64,000 nt of DNA from Imbricaverruca yamaguchii (GCA_034440575.1 JAOTOL010001276.1:201001-265000), one strand, 5' to 3'. Positions 37,973-50,089 are shown, numbered from the stretch's first letter. Numbers and translations are program-made. The notes: generated from the sequence alone by a model not told the origin.

Positions 37973-39560
37973 TAACGGTGACGATGATGTCGGTACTGGA
38001 GACGCGCGCCGGACTTCCGAACGTGACGTCAACGAGAGGCGAGCCGTGGCCAAGACCGCAGCACATGAAGTGCCGCCGGGAACACCTCCGGGTAGACGTG
38101 ACCGAGATACCGATCCAGCTGACGGGAAACTCGTGCGTCGACTTGCAGCTCGCTGCCGCCCGCTATCAGAAGCTTATCCACGAGCTGATCCTCGTGTACC
38201 TCAGGGTGCATGCGCGAGTCGTGGCGTCGGCAAGCGAGTCACGGCGTTTGCCGACGGCCACGACGCAGGCGATCAACGCGTCTAGTTGGACGATGGCGTC
38301 GGTCGGCGGTCCGCTGGCGCTGGCGAGGATCGAGGTCCAGCTGACGAGTGGCTGCGGTGGCAATCAGTACCCGAGGCTCGGCATGAACGAGTCGTACGTG
38401 CTGAAGGTGAACACCGCCGACGCGCCCGGCAGAGCCCTAGTGATCGCCGACAGCCTCTGGGGCGCGTATCGCGGCCTGGAGACCATGTCGCAGCTCTTCT
38501 ACTTCGACGACGCCGTGTTCGTGCGCAGCTGTCACGTGGTCGACTACCCGCGTTACGCCCACCGCGGCTTCCTGCTGGACACCGGGCGGCACTTCCTCAC
38601 CACGGACGTCATCAAGCAGAACATCGACCTGATGGCCCACAACAAGTACAACGTGTTTCACTGGCACGTCGTCGACGACCCTTCGTTCCCGTTCCAGAGT
38701 CAGACGCTGCCCAATATCAGCCGGCTGGGTGCGTTTCGTCCTGACAAAATGTACACGTATCATGATGTTGCGGATATCATCGAGTACGCCCGAAGGCGGG
38801 GTATCCGGGTAATCCCCGAGTTTGACACGCCCGGCCACACGCGGTCGTGGGGTGCCGGCGCGCCGGGTTTGCTCACCGACTGCTACGCCGACGGCAAGCG
38901 CGACGGCACATTCGGATCAATCGATCCCACCGACGACACGGTCTACGCCGTGCTGGCGAAACTCTTCGACGAGATCTCCCAGCGTTTCCCCGACAGGTAC
39001 ATTCACGTGGGCGGCGACGAGGTCAACTTCGGCTACGCGTGCTGGCTGTCGAACCCGACGGTGCGGCGGTGGATGGCCGCGAACGGCATCACCACTCCCG
39101 AGGGCATCGAGGACGCGTACATACGACGACTGCTGTCGCTGATCGAGTCTCTGCCGGCCAAGCCCGAGTACATCGTGTGGCAGGACGTGATCGACCACAA
39201 CGTCACCGTGCGGCCGAACACGGTCGTGCAGGTGTGGAAGCAGCCGTGGAAGAAGGAGATGAACAAGGTGACGGCGCGCGGACATCCGGTCATCCTCAGC
39301 TCCTGCTGGTACCTCAACCGCATCAGCTACGGCGTCGACTGGGCCCCCTACTACCTTTGCGAGCCGGAAAGCTTCGGCGGCAACGCAGCGCAGAACGAGC
39401 TGGTGATCGGAGGCGAGGCGGCTATGTGGGGCGAGTACGTGGACAACACCAACGTCATTTCGCGGTCTTGGCCTCGCGCCTCTGTGCCCGCCGAGCGTCT
39501 CTGGTCAGCCAAGAACGTGACCTCGCTGAAAAAGGCTGCCTCCAGATTGGAAGAGCACAG
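37973..39560 (+). CDS. HEXA/B: Beta-hexosaminidase (GH20), large exon
   Basis: Lysosomal beta-N-acetylhexosaminidase, which removes terminal GlcNAc/GalNAc from gangliosides and glycans. The exon likely starts after the acceptor CTTTTGCTGCAG (AG at 37971-37972) and ends at the donor CACAG|GTCAGT. Numbering from codon 37978: GEPWPRPQ near 20 matches the mature N-terminus; domain GH20b spans about 30-190; the (beta/alpha)8 catalytic domain begins at HRGFLLDTGRHF (Arg196). The catalytic pair is Asp347-Glu348 in HVGGDEV. Substrate-pocket residues are visible as VWQDV, Trp444-Tyr445, and Trp484/Glu486 in WGEYVD. WYLNRISYG matches the alpha-subunit type, whose Asn-Arg pair accepts charged substrates. 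Six N-glycosylation sequons are present. Codons are strongly G/C-ending, unlike the surroundings. The signal peptide must lie in an upstream exon not found. Confidence 0.95.
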
Positions 39561-39611
39561 GTCAGTGGCGTCGGCACTCAGAGACCAGTGACGAGAGAGC
39601 TCGCTCGTGTG

Positions 39612-40912
39612 ATTCCAGACGTCAGTAGTGTAAGGAACGCAGGTCAATAGTGTGAGGAACAATTATCAGTAGTGTAGGGTTACAGGTCAGTAGTGTGAGG
39701 GCCACAGGTTAGTAGTGTAGCTAACACAGGTGTTAGTAGTGTGAGGAACATACATCAGTAGTGTGAGGTCACAGGTCAGTAGTGCAAGGAACACAGATCA
39801 TTAGTGTGAATAACACAGGTTAGTAGTGTGAGGCCACATATCATTAGCGTGAGGCCATATATCAGTAGCGTGAGACCCCAGTTAGTAGTGTGAGTCCCCA
39901 GTCAGTGGTGTGAGACATAGGTCAGTAGTGTGAGTCCCCAGTCAGTAGTGTGAGGCCATAGGTTAGTAGTGTGAGTCCCCAGTCAGTGGTGTGAGACATA
40001 GGTCAGTAGTGTGAGTCCCCAGTCAGTGGTGTGAGACATAGGTCAGTAGTGTGAGTCCCCAGTCAGTGGTGTGAGACATAGGTCAGTAGTGTGAGTCCCC
40101 AGTCAGTGGTGTGAGGCCATAGGTCAGTAGTGTGAGTCCCCAGTCAGTAGTGTGAGGCCATAGGTTAGTAGTGTGAGTCCCCAGTCAGTGGTGTGAGACA
40201 TAGGTCAGTAGTGTGAGGCCACAGATCAGTAGTGTGAGGCCATAGATCAGTAGCGTGAGACCCCAGTCAGTAGTGTGAGGCCATAGGTTAGTAGTGTGAG
40301 TCCCCAGTCAGTGGTGTGAGGCCATAGGTCAGTAGTGTGAGGCCATAGATCAGTAGCGTGAGACCCCAGTCAGTAGTGTGAGGCCCCAAGTTAGTAGTGT
40401 GAGTCCCCAGTCAGTGGTGTGAGACATAGGTCAGTAGTGTGAGGCCACAGATCAGTAGTGTGAGGCCATAGATCAGTAGCGTGAGACCCCAGTCAGTAGT
40501 GTGAGGCCATAGGTTAGTAGTGTGAGTCCCCAGTCAGTAGTGTGAGGCCATAGGTTAGTAGTGTGAGTCCCCAGTCAGTGGTGTGAGGCCATAGGTCAGT
40601 AGTGTGAGTCCCCAGTCAGTAGTGTGAGGCCATAGGTTAGTAGTGTGAGTCCCCAGTCAGTAGCGTGAGACCCCAGTCAGTAGTGTGAGGCCATAGATCA
40701 GTAGGGTGAGACCCCAGTCAGTAGTGTGAGGCCATAGGTTAGTAGTGTGAGTCCCCAGTCAGTGGTGTGAGACATAGGTCAGTAGTGTGAGGCCACAGAT
40801 CAGTAGTGTGAGGCCACTGGTCAGAAGTGTGAGGCCACTGGTCAGTAGTGTGATGCCCCATTCAGTAGTATGAGGCTCCAGTCAGTAGTGTGGGGCCACA
40901 GGCCAACAGTGT
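39612..40912. repeat. Intronic minisatellite, ~22-bp unit, about 60 copies
   Basis: Units such as CATAGGTCAGTAGTGTGAGG and CCCCAGTCAGTGGTGTGAG. Many contain AGGT(C/T)AGT, a 5' splice-site-like word, and resemble the real donor at 39556-39566. A higher-order alternation of AGGTCAGT, CCCAGTCAGT and ATCAGT versions is visible. Confidence 0.95.
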
Positions 40913-41049
40913 GAGCAGCACTGACCAATCAGGAATCCCGATGGATCTCCGTCACTGGTGAGCACATGGAAACAATCTGCTCGGCCCGTGCGCAGCGGCC
41001 TGGACAAAGCTCAGCATTGGCTGTGAACCATCGCCACCATGGTCAGTTG

Positions 41050-41543
41050 TGTCCACGCCGTGGCCCACACACATCACTTGTACCACCATTGCGTGCGGCC
41101 ACTTAGGCAGCAGGAAACAGGTAAGTTCATGGTGTGCTGTTCTGAGTCGGGCGATTAATCGGTTATCTCAGAAGAGGTTCAAATCAAATCAAAGGCTCAA
41201 ATCAGACAAAATGACAACAGAGGCTGTTCTTGCCTCTAGTGCTTGTCATTGCACTTACCGGCAGTGATGTACGTTCGCAATTATGATGACAATATTGATC
41301 CTGCATCACTCCCTGTGCCACCTTGTGACATAACCGCGTGTGCACGATTGCTTATACACTCCCTATAATCACTGTTTACTGACCTGACATTGACAATATC
41401 TCAGGATTAGCTAATGTAAATTACGTATTTTATTCATGTTCTTCTTGGTATTATAATTGATAACCTTACATTATGATATTGCGATATTATTATAATATTT
41501 AATCTTGGAGTTTTCAGGCATTATGTTTCATAATTGTGTTAAG
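41050..41543. other. Intron remainder
   Basis: A strong donor-like AAACAG|GTAAGT occurs at 41115-41126, but no exon is required here for a complete protein. Confidence 0.4.

Positions 41544-41596
<53 letters not shown>
41544..41596. repeat. (TA)n microsatellite
   Basis: About 53 bp of TA with one CA interruption, inside the hexosaminidase intron. Confidence 0.97.
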
Positions 41597-41600
<4 letters not shown>

Positions 41601-41714
41601 TGGTATCATTCTAACCTGTAGCTTACTGTCAATGCGCTGGAAATACCTACGTTGATTGGACAGCAAAGGAGCCGCCTGATCAGCCTAATTGCAGGCTGAC
41701 ATGTTGTTTTTCAG

Positions 41715-41775
41715 GTGCCGGATGGTGTACCGAGGCTTTGGCGTCGGACCCATCAATGGTCCAGGATTCTGCTAG
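41715..41775 (+). CDS. HEXA/B: Beta-hexosaminidase, terminal exon
   Basis: Too short for an ORF scan but clear by homology: after TTTTTCAG the frame reads (R)CRMVYRGFGVGPINGPGFC and stops at TAG 41773-41775. Human HEXB ends with a closely similar CRMVRRG...GYC segment. The final Cys is the usual disulfide partner at the enzyme's C-terminus. With the large exon this makes about 547 residues without the signal peptide, normal for the family. Confidence 0.93.
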
Positions 41776-42349
41776 AGCAAGATAGAAGGGTGGGAAACAG
41801 AGAATGTGCTTTTTTAACAATATTCCATCCTGCGTTCAGCTGCAGGTGCCACGGCAGTGTCTGGCGATCGATCGCCAAGTCATCGTCAGGGTTGTGGAAT
41901 GCTGACTGTTGTTGAATCTGGCCGGCGTGGCACCGTGTCGGTGGCTACCTGCTGTGTATCGGTGAGTTAGTGAGCACCATTGCACTAGTTATGCGAGGTG
42001 CATGTGCATTGTGTGGCTGTGTACGTTTCCTAGGTGTGGAATCATTTTGTGAAGCTAGAGCTCGACAAAATGTTACTAGTTTCTCGTTATTTGAACGTGA
42101 TCAGTTAATGTCAATGCTTGCTATGACATAGGCCGGAGTTACGCAAGTTGCATCCATTGTCAGTTCATTGTTATTTAGTTTTTACGGCACACCTACCAAA
42201 GTGGTCATCCAACGCCAGAAACGTGATGCTTGTGTAGCTGCGGAAGCGGAACTTTGTGTGTTTACTAAGGTTTCATCTCTTGCTTGGTTTACTTTCAAGT
42301 ACCCACGGAATATTCGGAATACACGGATTGCACATCAGCGAGGTGCAAT
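41776..42349. other. Possible 3' UTR and intergenic DNA
   Basis: No AATAAA was seen close to the stop. Nothing else is recognisable. Confidence 0.4.
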
Positions 42350-42835
42350 GTCGCTACGTCTCCCTGGAGAATGCTGGTACCAGGATTCTCTGGTACCAGC
42401 CGCATTTTACAGAAGAATTCGAAAGGTCGTCCAGTACGAACGGCGCCAGATTAATCACCCAAAAGGCCTGCCATCCTAAGGAAAGCAACGTTTCGTTCAA
42501 AGAACCATCTGCGTTGTGCTGAGAAGCGGGGCACACCAGAAGAACGTGCCTTTCTGTCGTTGGAATATTGTAACAAGTACACATTGATCAGCCTTCGTTC
42601 CACAGTAGATATGCCCGTGGGTGGTATAGGTATGACTAGTCCGCATCTTGGTGGGAATCACCTTCTTCATTCCAGTGATGATTCCTACCGCCCCAGATAA
42701 CTTCCTTCGCAACATCGTCATATGCTTGAGACTATGATCTATTGGCATTGTCTTATGCTGATAGCTTTGCGATTTAGTATCGGTAGAATTCAGGCAGTAA
42801 TAGGTGAGGCGGGGGAATGGAAGAAGGGGAAGGCG
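42350..42835 (-). mobile_element. LINE ORF2 C-terminal fragment (Jockey/I-type Cys-His tail)
   Basis: Minus-strand translation gives KMRTSHTYTTHGHIY, then after a frameshift CYNIPTTERHVLLVCPA and DGSLNETLLSLG. The SHTYTTHG ... C ... ERHVLLxCP pattern is the terminal Cys-His motif following RNase H in Jockey/I-type LINEs. No RT part was found adjacent. Confidence 0.7.
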
Positions 42836-43195
42836 ATAGTTGAAAGTCCACGGGATAGTCACTCAGCACTCCCCGTTCGTGGGTTCAACCTCAACACCGC
42901 CAGAAGCACCTTTCCTGTAAACGCATCAAACTGATGTGGAATTGAACCGGATAGCTTGATTCCTCTGATATGTAACGAGCGTGTTCGCTACATACATGGA
43001 AGCCTGGGCGCATAACTACCGTAACTGGCCGGAACCAGGAAGCCGAATTGAGAGGCTGAAATGCTGGCACCCACACTGCACGTGAAATGCGCCTGCCTCG
43101 ATACGTGTTCCCGTATTTTCCTAGCCTTCGTTTCCTCCAGCCAACAGTCGCGTCAGACTTCGCTATTGAATACATGTATATATATTATGCATATG

Positions 43196-43196
<1 letters not shown>

Positions 43197-43276
<80 letters not shown>
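43197..43276. repeat. (TA)n microsatellite
   Basis: About 80 bp of TA directly abutting the CAGGGCGTCGCCACC terminus at 43282. Confidence 0.98.
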
Positions 43277-43279
<3 letters not shown>

Positions 43280-43281
43280 AC

Positions 43282-45640
43282 CAGGGCGTCGCCACCGGAG
43301 GGCAGGGGGGATTGCCCCCTGCCGTGAGACTGGGGGGACGCCCCCTGAAATTTGAGGAGGCCCCCAGGACGAAAAGGAGGCCCTCCAGGACGAAAAGTAT
43401 ACCCCAGGACGAACAGGAGGCCCCCAGTACGACAAAGAAACCCCCAGGACGAAAAGAAGGCCCCAGGACGAAAAGGCTGCCCCAATACGAAGAAGAAATT
43501 ATACAAATTAGGGGCCTCCAGGAGGTGGCCCATAATTTGAAAAAGAAGCCACCTAGGAGAGTGTAGGAGGTCCCAGAAATCAAGAGAGTGCCAAATATTG
43601 TCACGGAGCCCGCAGGACGAAAAGGATGTCCCATGATGAAAAGGAGGCCCCCAGGACGAAAAGTAGACCCCATAACGAAAAGGAGGCCCTCCAGGACGAA
43701 AATGAAGCCCTCCAGGACGAAAGGGAGGCCCTCCAGAATGAAAGGGAGGCCCTCCAGGACGAAAAGGAGGCCCTCCAGTACGAAAAGGAGTCCCTCCAGG
43801 ACGAAAAGGAGGCACTCCAGGACGAAAAGGAGGCCACCAGAACGAAAAGGAGGCCAATAATGAAAAGGAGGCCCTCCAGGACGAAAGGGAAGCCCTCCAG
43901 GACGAAAAGGAAGCCCTCCAGGACGAAAGGGAGGCCCTCCAAGACGAAAAGGGGTCCCTCCAGGACGAAAAGGAAGCCCTCCAGGACGAAAAGGAGGACC
44001 GCAGGACGAAAAGGAGCCCCCCCAGGACGAAAAGAAGGCCCCAAGACGAAAAAGAGATTCTACAAATCACGGACCTCCAGGAGGAAGCCCATAATTCGAA
44101 AAAGAAGTCACCTAGGGGAGGGTAGGAGACCCCAAAAATCAAGAGAGTGCCAAAAATTGGCACGGAGGCTACCAACATTGCAAAGGAGTCTCAATACGGG
44201 AAGGGAGGCCTAATAAAATGAGAGGAGGCCCTAAGCCGGAAAAGAAAGCCAGTGGATATGAGATGAGGTTTCGGAGCAGGGACGTCGCTACCGGGGTGGG
44301 GGCAGCGGAGGCAATCGTCCCCATCCCTTGCCTTAAGACTTGGGGGAGTGCGCCCCCTGCAAGTTGAGGAGACCACTATGCGGAAATACATAATACAAAA
44401 AGGTGAGCAAGGAGCCCGACGGGACAGAAGATAATGCTGTCGAGGTGGACCCAAGACTGATAACGAGGCCCCCAGGAAATAGGAGTACCCTAGAAGGGAA
44501 AACTTAAGACAAGGACGCAAAAGCAACCTGCTAAGAGAATAATGAGGCTCCAAACACAGATGAGGATGACTCCAAGACGTGAAAGGAGTCCCATAATTTT
44601 AAAAAGGATTCATCTAGGAGAGGGTAGGAGGCCCCAGAAATCAAGAGAGGGCCAAAAATTGGCACGGAGTCCCCCATAATTGCAAAGGAGGCCCCAATAG
44701 GGGAAGGGAGGCCCCAGAAAGTGAGAGGAGACCCTATGACGGAAAAGAAAGCCAGTGGATATGAGATGAGGTTTCGGAGACGCAAAAATAGGCACCAAAA
44801 CGAGTAAGGCTCCACCAGAATAGAAAAGGATGATCCAGAAACATGGCAGGAGGCACCTAATGCGGAAGGGGACGACACAAGGTTGGAAATAATACCCCAT
44901 GATGAACGAGGAGGCCCTAAAATTGAAAGAAAGGCCATTGGATAAGAGAGATAGCTCCAAGGCGGAAAAGAAGCTTCGCAGATGGCCAAGAAGGTCCCCG
45001 GGAAATAATAAGACCACTGAGATAAGAAAGGTTGTGTATAATTTGGGAGAGGAGGAGCCTGGGAGGGAAGAGGGGTCCACCAGGAGATAAGATGCCACCC
45101 TTAATATTGGCGATGTTCGAATCAAAACGCAGAGCAAGAGGTCCCCAAGACGTAAGAGGAGGCCACTAATTTGAAAAAAGGACTCTAGAAGAGAAATGAG
45201 GGCCCTGCCGGACTCGAGAGGAGTCCCCCCAAAATGAGTATGTCTACAGGACTGAATGAGGCCCCGAAGACCAGAAAGATTTCCAAGAAAATGAGAGGAG
45301 GCCCTTAAGATGGGAGTGGTAACAGGTGTGAAGTGAGGTTTCCAAAATTGAAGATTCCCTCAAGACTGGTAATGCTTTGCCAGATTTAAGGAGGAGGCCC
45401 ACGAGGCGTGGCAGGAGGCCCCTAATTTGGCAGATAATGCTCCTGGGACATGAGAAGAAGCCCCATACCATGGTAAAGGGCCCAAGGATGTAAGAGAAGG
45501 CCCTTCAAGACGAGAGAGGAAGACATTGAATATAGAGGATGGTTCCAACATAAGACGTTGAAAACCGGTAGTCTTCAGGAAATGGGACTAGATACTTATG
45601 GCGCGACATGAGGCTTATAATTTACAAGAAACCCCTAAGA
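43282..45640 (+). mobile_element. CAGGGCG-ended element with irregular purine-rich repeats
   Basis: Opens with CAGGGCGTCGCCACCGGAGG and a GGGGGGATTGCCCCCTG hairpin-like block, then hundreds of bases of irregular roughly 21-bp units (GAGGCCCTCCAGGACGAAAA). A block starting with CACCTAGGAGAGxGTAGGAG occurs three times (43550, 44107, 44612), so the region has duplicated in roughly 500-bp steps. A second terminus CAGGGACGTCGCTACCGG interrupts the second copy at 44277. The coding-looking Arg/Pro/Lys frames are compositional. hAT-like ends are suggested by CAG-GGCG but no target duplication was found. Confidence 0.6.
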
Positions 45641-45722
45641 GATGGTAAAAGTCGTGCCGGGGTGTTTCACATTTACGGCATGGACCAAAACAATCCGGCC
45701 GGGGACCCTATTAATGCCCTAT

Positions 45723-47530
45723 AAAATATTAATGCTTACATATAAAAGTATATTGAATCAGATTACCCACCTCTTTAATCTTTGTCTGCATGGTGGAATA
45801 TTTCCTTATGATTTAAAGAAAGCAGTTGTTGTACCTGTTTTCAAGGCAGGAGAACATCACAAATTCACAAATTATAGACCTATATCTTTACTCCCTATCT
45901 TTTCTAAAATTTTGGAAAAATTATTGCATGCCTATTTGGAACAAAATAATGTACTAAGCCCTTTCCAATTTGGCTTCAGAAAAAAATCATAGTACATACA
46001 TGCCCATTATGCATTTATATAATGAAATGACTAAGTCCATAGAAAATAAAGAAATTGTGTGTGGTTTATATCTTGATTTGAAAAAGGCTTTTGACACAGT
46101 TAGCACAGAGATATTAGTCAGAGAATTACAATGCATTGGACTTCAAGGACCCCTTCTTAGAATACTAAAATCATACCTTAGTAATAGATATCAGCAAACT
46201 AAAGTACATGAGACTCTATCTGAACCAGAATTAATTTCTATGGGTGTTCCCCAGGGTTCCATTCTGGGGCCATTATTATTATCATGTATATAAACGACTT
46301 GCCCAGAATTCTGAATGAAGTAAATATGTACCTTTTTGCTGATGACACAGCAATTATTGTTAATGCAAAAGGTATAGATGAATTACAGAATAAAATTAAT
46401 TGCATTGTTCCGGAACTAACACAATGGTTCCAAGTAAATAGGATGTCATTGAATGTAGGAAAGACAAATTACCAAATATATTCTGGAACTCCCATTAATG
46501 ACATAAATATAATGATCAATTCTGTTAAAGTGAAAAGAAAACAACAAATCAAGTATCTTGGCATGGTTTTGGATGAAAAATTAACATGGTATGGGCACAT
46601 CGATTATATTACATCCATCATTAGTAGAAATTTGGGCATTATGGGGAGGGCAAAATACTTCATAACAAGTCGTGAACTTAAGTATTTATACAACTCTTTA
46701 ATCCTTCCCTATTTAAATTGCTGCGCTGTGATTTGGGGTAATAATTACCCCACTAGACTAAACCATGTCATTAAGTCCCAGAATCGTGCCTTGCGAATTA
46801 GTGATTGCAGATGTTATACATACCCTACAAATGAATTATTTATTAAGTACAATATTTTGAAATTCACCGACATGGTGCAAGAACACATATTAATTCTGCA
46901 CAAACTTGTCAATGATGCATTGCCACATGCTATGACTGACTTTTTTCCATATACAACACCTTCTAGTACAAGAATCATTCAACATTTCTCTATACCATTT
47001 TCCTATCGACAACATAGGCTATATGCTATTACCCACTCTGCTCCAAAATCATGGAACAATGCAAAATGCAAAATATTTCCTAGTATTCAGCAAATACCAA
47101 GGAAAAAAGATGTGCTAAAGAAATGCAATAGACGTCACTTTATGGAATTATATAAATCAAAGGAAAACTGAAGTCCGACTATAGCTCATACAATTCCCAA
47201 AGGTAGCTTTAAAGGTTGTACCCTGCTAGATTTGGTATCAGTGTTGATATATGAAAATGTACAAATGTATGTGATTGATTGGACTTTTTTGTGTTTCTTT
47301 TTGTGTCAAAGGATATTGGTAGGCTGGGGCACACCTATCTTATTCTGCATGAGACATCTCCATATGAATCTGTTTTCAACATTTCTGTACTCCCCTAACA
47401 TTTTCATCTTGTGACCCTGGGAACTCTGTGGGCGTTACTAGCTCGCTAACAGTCCGCGGATTTCCCAGGGTCGCATTTCCTTTCTACTAATTGGTGGTGG
47501 TCTATCTGCAAAATGAAAAGAAAAAAAAAC
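45723..47530 (+). mobile_element. Non-LTR retrotransposon copy B (CR1/Jockey-superfamily RT), frameshifted
   Basis: 5'-truncated at KILMLTYKS. RT blocks in order: FTNYRPISLLPIFSKILEK, LYLDLKKAFDTV, MGVPQGSILGPLL, MYLFADDTAI (intact FADD), QIKYLGMVLDEKLTW, SLILPYLNCC. Two 1-2-bp shifts (about 45985 and 46290) split the frame; the last part (46284-47171) is open for 295 codons. The tail (TATAGCTCATACAATTC, GCTAGATTTGGTATCAGTGT) matches copy A at 1-80. The element sits inside the irregular-repeat block. Confidence 0.9.
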
Positions 47531-47779
47531 ACATGGGATGCAAATTGTATTTAGCTAAGCACATCAGTTTGCATTGTTCTTTGTATCCCGGGGCACCCTT
47601 GTGTTGGCTGCCTTGATCTATGGGCAGTTCACCAAGGAATGCCACACATTGAAAGATCCAATGAAGGTGCATACAGCCAAAGGAGATAGGCTGCTGCTGC
47701 ATCTGATATGGGGGACGACAATTGGAAAAAAGAAGAAAAAAAGATCACATCGGACTATATAAAAAAAATCACGTCGCAG

Positions 47780-49400
47780 CCCTTGAAAATCACCCTGGAG
47801 GCCCAGAAGGGCGCGCCGGCCCCCAAAAGTCGCAGCTGCTCCAAAAATAAATTCTTAACCGGAATGTCACTCTGGGACAAAAATATACTCCTTCAGTGGC
47901 CACAGTGGCATATCAAAGGGGAAAATTCCTCCTCTATCCTGAGGCATACACTCTCAAGGATCGTGCCGGGCTCCAAAACTCGCGCTTGGGTCACCAAAAT
48001 TCGCGTCGGTCCACCAGAATTCGCGCAGGGGTATCCAAATAAGTACTTCGGGACCCCGAAAACTCGTTGCGAGGCTCGAAAACTTGTAATGAGAACCGCC
48101 AAAATCGCGTTGGGGCAGCAGCTAAGTACAACACTTCCCACAAACTCAAATCTATCCCCCAAAATATCGCGCTCGGGACCCACAATTCCCATCGGTAGTC
48201 CCGTCGAAGCTCCACAAAATTGGCGTTTAGGCCCACACGTAAGAACAGTGTGACCACAAAAACCAAATCGGTATCCCCAAAAAATAAAGCTGGAGCCTTC
48301 CAAAATAAGAATGGATTTAACAAAATGAATGTCCTGTTCAAAAACATGGCTCTGGAGCGCCGAACATGCAACCAGATGCCTTCACAAATTGCGTATGACA
48401 GTGAAGAACATACCGTATCTTTAAAAAATCGAGGTGAGATGCAAAAACGTGGCGCCAGGGACTTAAAAAATCAGGCCGGGATTCGGAATTTACAACAACA
48501 AAAAAATCCACAAAAATATCATTGAGCTAAAAAACCTGGCGTTGGGTCCCCGGAACCACGCGCCTGGGCGCTATAAATCGCGCTGGGACTAAGAAGCACC
48601 GCACCGAAGCCACAAAATCGTACTGGAGCTCCACAAATGTGCGTCAGAAGCCCCCAAAAACACAACAGGAACCTAAGAGCATAACGGGGGCCGACAATAC
48701 AACTGGCCCTCCAAAACGCACATAGTCTCCGAAATTTTTGCCTTTTGTGGTTCCAGCCACTTTTTCAGACCCCTGTGCGTTGGCATGGTCCCTGCGTGCC
48801 TTAAGAGCTTCCAGTGTACTTTTTAGAGCTCCATGTATGAGCTTTAGAGTCTTAGAGCTCCATTTATGTTTATTTATGTCTGCAACGCATGTTTTAAGAC
48901 CCTGTAAATTTTAAATTTTGCTCTTGGGGTCCCGCTGTGTTTACTTGGGGCTTCTAATGCACATTTGTGGGCCCTAGTTCGGTTTTGGGGCTTCGGAGCG
49001 ATTTTGCTGTGTCCCAGCCTGACTTATCGCTCCCAGGCGTTTGGTTCCAGGTACCCAACGCCAGTTTTCTGGACTCAATGCGATTTTTGTGGATCGTTTC
49101 TGATTTGTTCTCTCTCAAAAGTCCGAATTCCGGCCCGACATTTAGAGACCCCGGCGCCATGTATTTGTATCCCATCTCGATTTTTTCGAGATTCGGTACG
49201 TTTTTCGGCGGCGTGCACAATTTGTGAAGGCATCTGGTAATATGTATTGTGCTCCAGAGCCACTTTACTGATCCTGACATTTATTTTTGGGGAATCCTTC
49301 CTAATTTTGGAGGGCTCCAGCTTGACATTTTCGGATTCCGATCCGGTTGTTGTGGAATAGGTGTAATTTCAGGAATGTGAGTTTATTTTTCAAGGGATAC
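47780..49400. repeat. Irregular CCAAAA-type repeats including a large inverted repeat
   Basis: Irregular units rich in CCxxAAAATCGCG dominate 47780-48720 on the plus strand, and their reverse complement dominates 48740-49380. Within this, 48250-48686 and 48916-49357 are reverse-complement arms (roughly three-quarters identical by eye) with a 230-bp spacer. Both arms encode a related short frame (MALExxTxxQMPSQI) on opposite strands. Function unknown. Confidence 0.75.
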
Positions 49401-50089
49401 CAAAATTAAACCGTACAATTGGGTGGGGAGTTATGGTTGAAACCCGACGAATCAGGAGGGATAGTGGTAGATTAGGCCCCTCCACAGGATAATTCAGTTG
49501 GTCACTAATCGTTTCATTTCGATAGGGCCCATGTGACAAAATAGCGGTCGAAATCCCAGGCGCGTGAATTTATTCGCGAAGAAGTTGTTATTTTAGCTTG
49601 TTTGACAGGTGCCTTGCAGCCAGCTCCAAATGTTAGAACAAAATTCGAAAATTCCTAAGATTCCAATCAGAAAACCAATGCAACGCACTTCTTGTTTTCA
49701 CCTTTGCGAAATTATTGTCTTGGGACTGAGAAATGATCGCTTAAGCTTTGCTTAGAGCATCAAGCTGGTGGTAATAAATAAGAGTAGTGATGAATCCAAC
49801 TATGTTCAGTTATTCTTGGAGGACATAACAGTGGGTTGATCAATAGGAGATATCTGTAAGATTTGCTTAGCATCAGCCTCGCTGCAATCTAGAGGGCAGC
49901 GGGAAGACTTTTGTGAGAGAAAGCATTGAGATGTTGGTTGTTTTTGACACTGAGGTATTTATCCACATATTACTTATTTATACCCTAGTATGGCCCAGTT
50001 TTCAGTGAAAAATAATGATTATTGTTATTGCGTGTTGAGTAAATAATGCACCATGCCAAGAACGAACAGTACATTAATATGAAATGAAA
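49401..50089. other. Unassigned intergenic DNA
   Basis: Nothing recognisable. Confidence 0.5.

Larger units (their letters stand above)
39561..41714 (+). other. Intron of the hexosaminidase gene
   Basis: Begins GTCAGT and ends TTTTTCAG (41707-41714). Splicing joins AG to G (Arg) in phase 2 and restores the conserved family C-terminus. It contains the 22-bp minisatellite and a (TA)n tract. Retention would add nine residues and stop at 39589-39591. Confidence 0.9.

Noticed and set aside
41041..41120. Extra hexosaminidase exon ending at a strong GTAAGT donor
   Set aside because: Direct splicing from 39560 to 41715 gives a complete, family-typical C-terminus in the right phase, so no middle exon is needed.
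43153..44213. 341-codon minus frame and Arg/Pro/Lys-rich plus frames
   Set aside because: Products of the irregular purine-rich units and the (TA)n tract, open on both strands.
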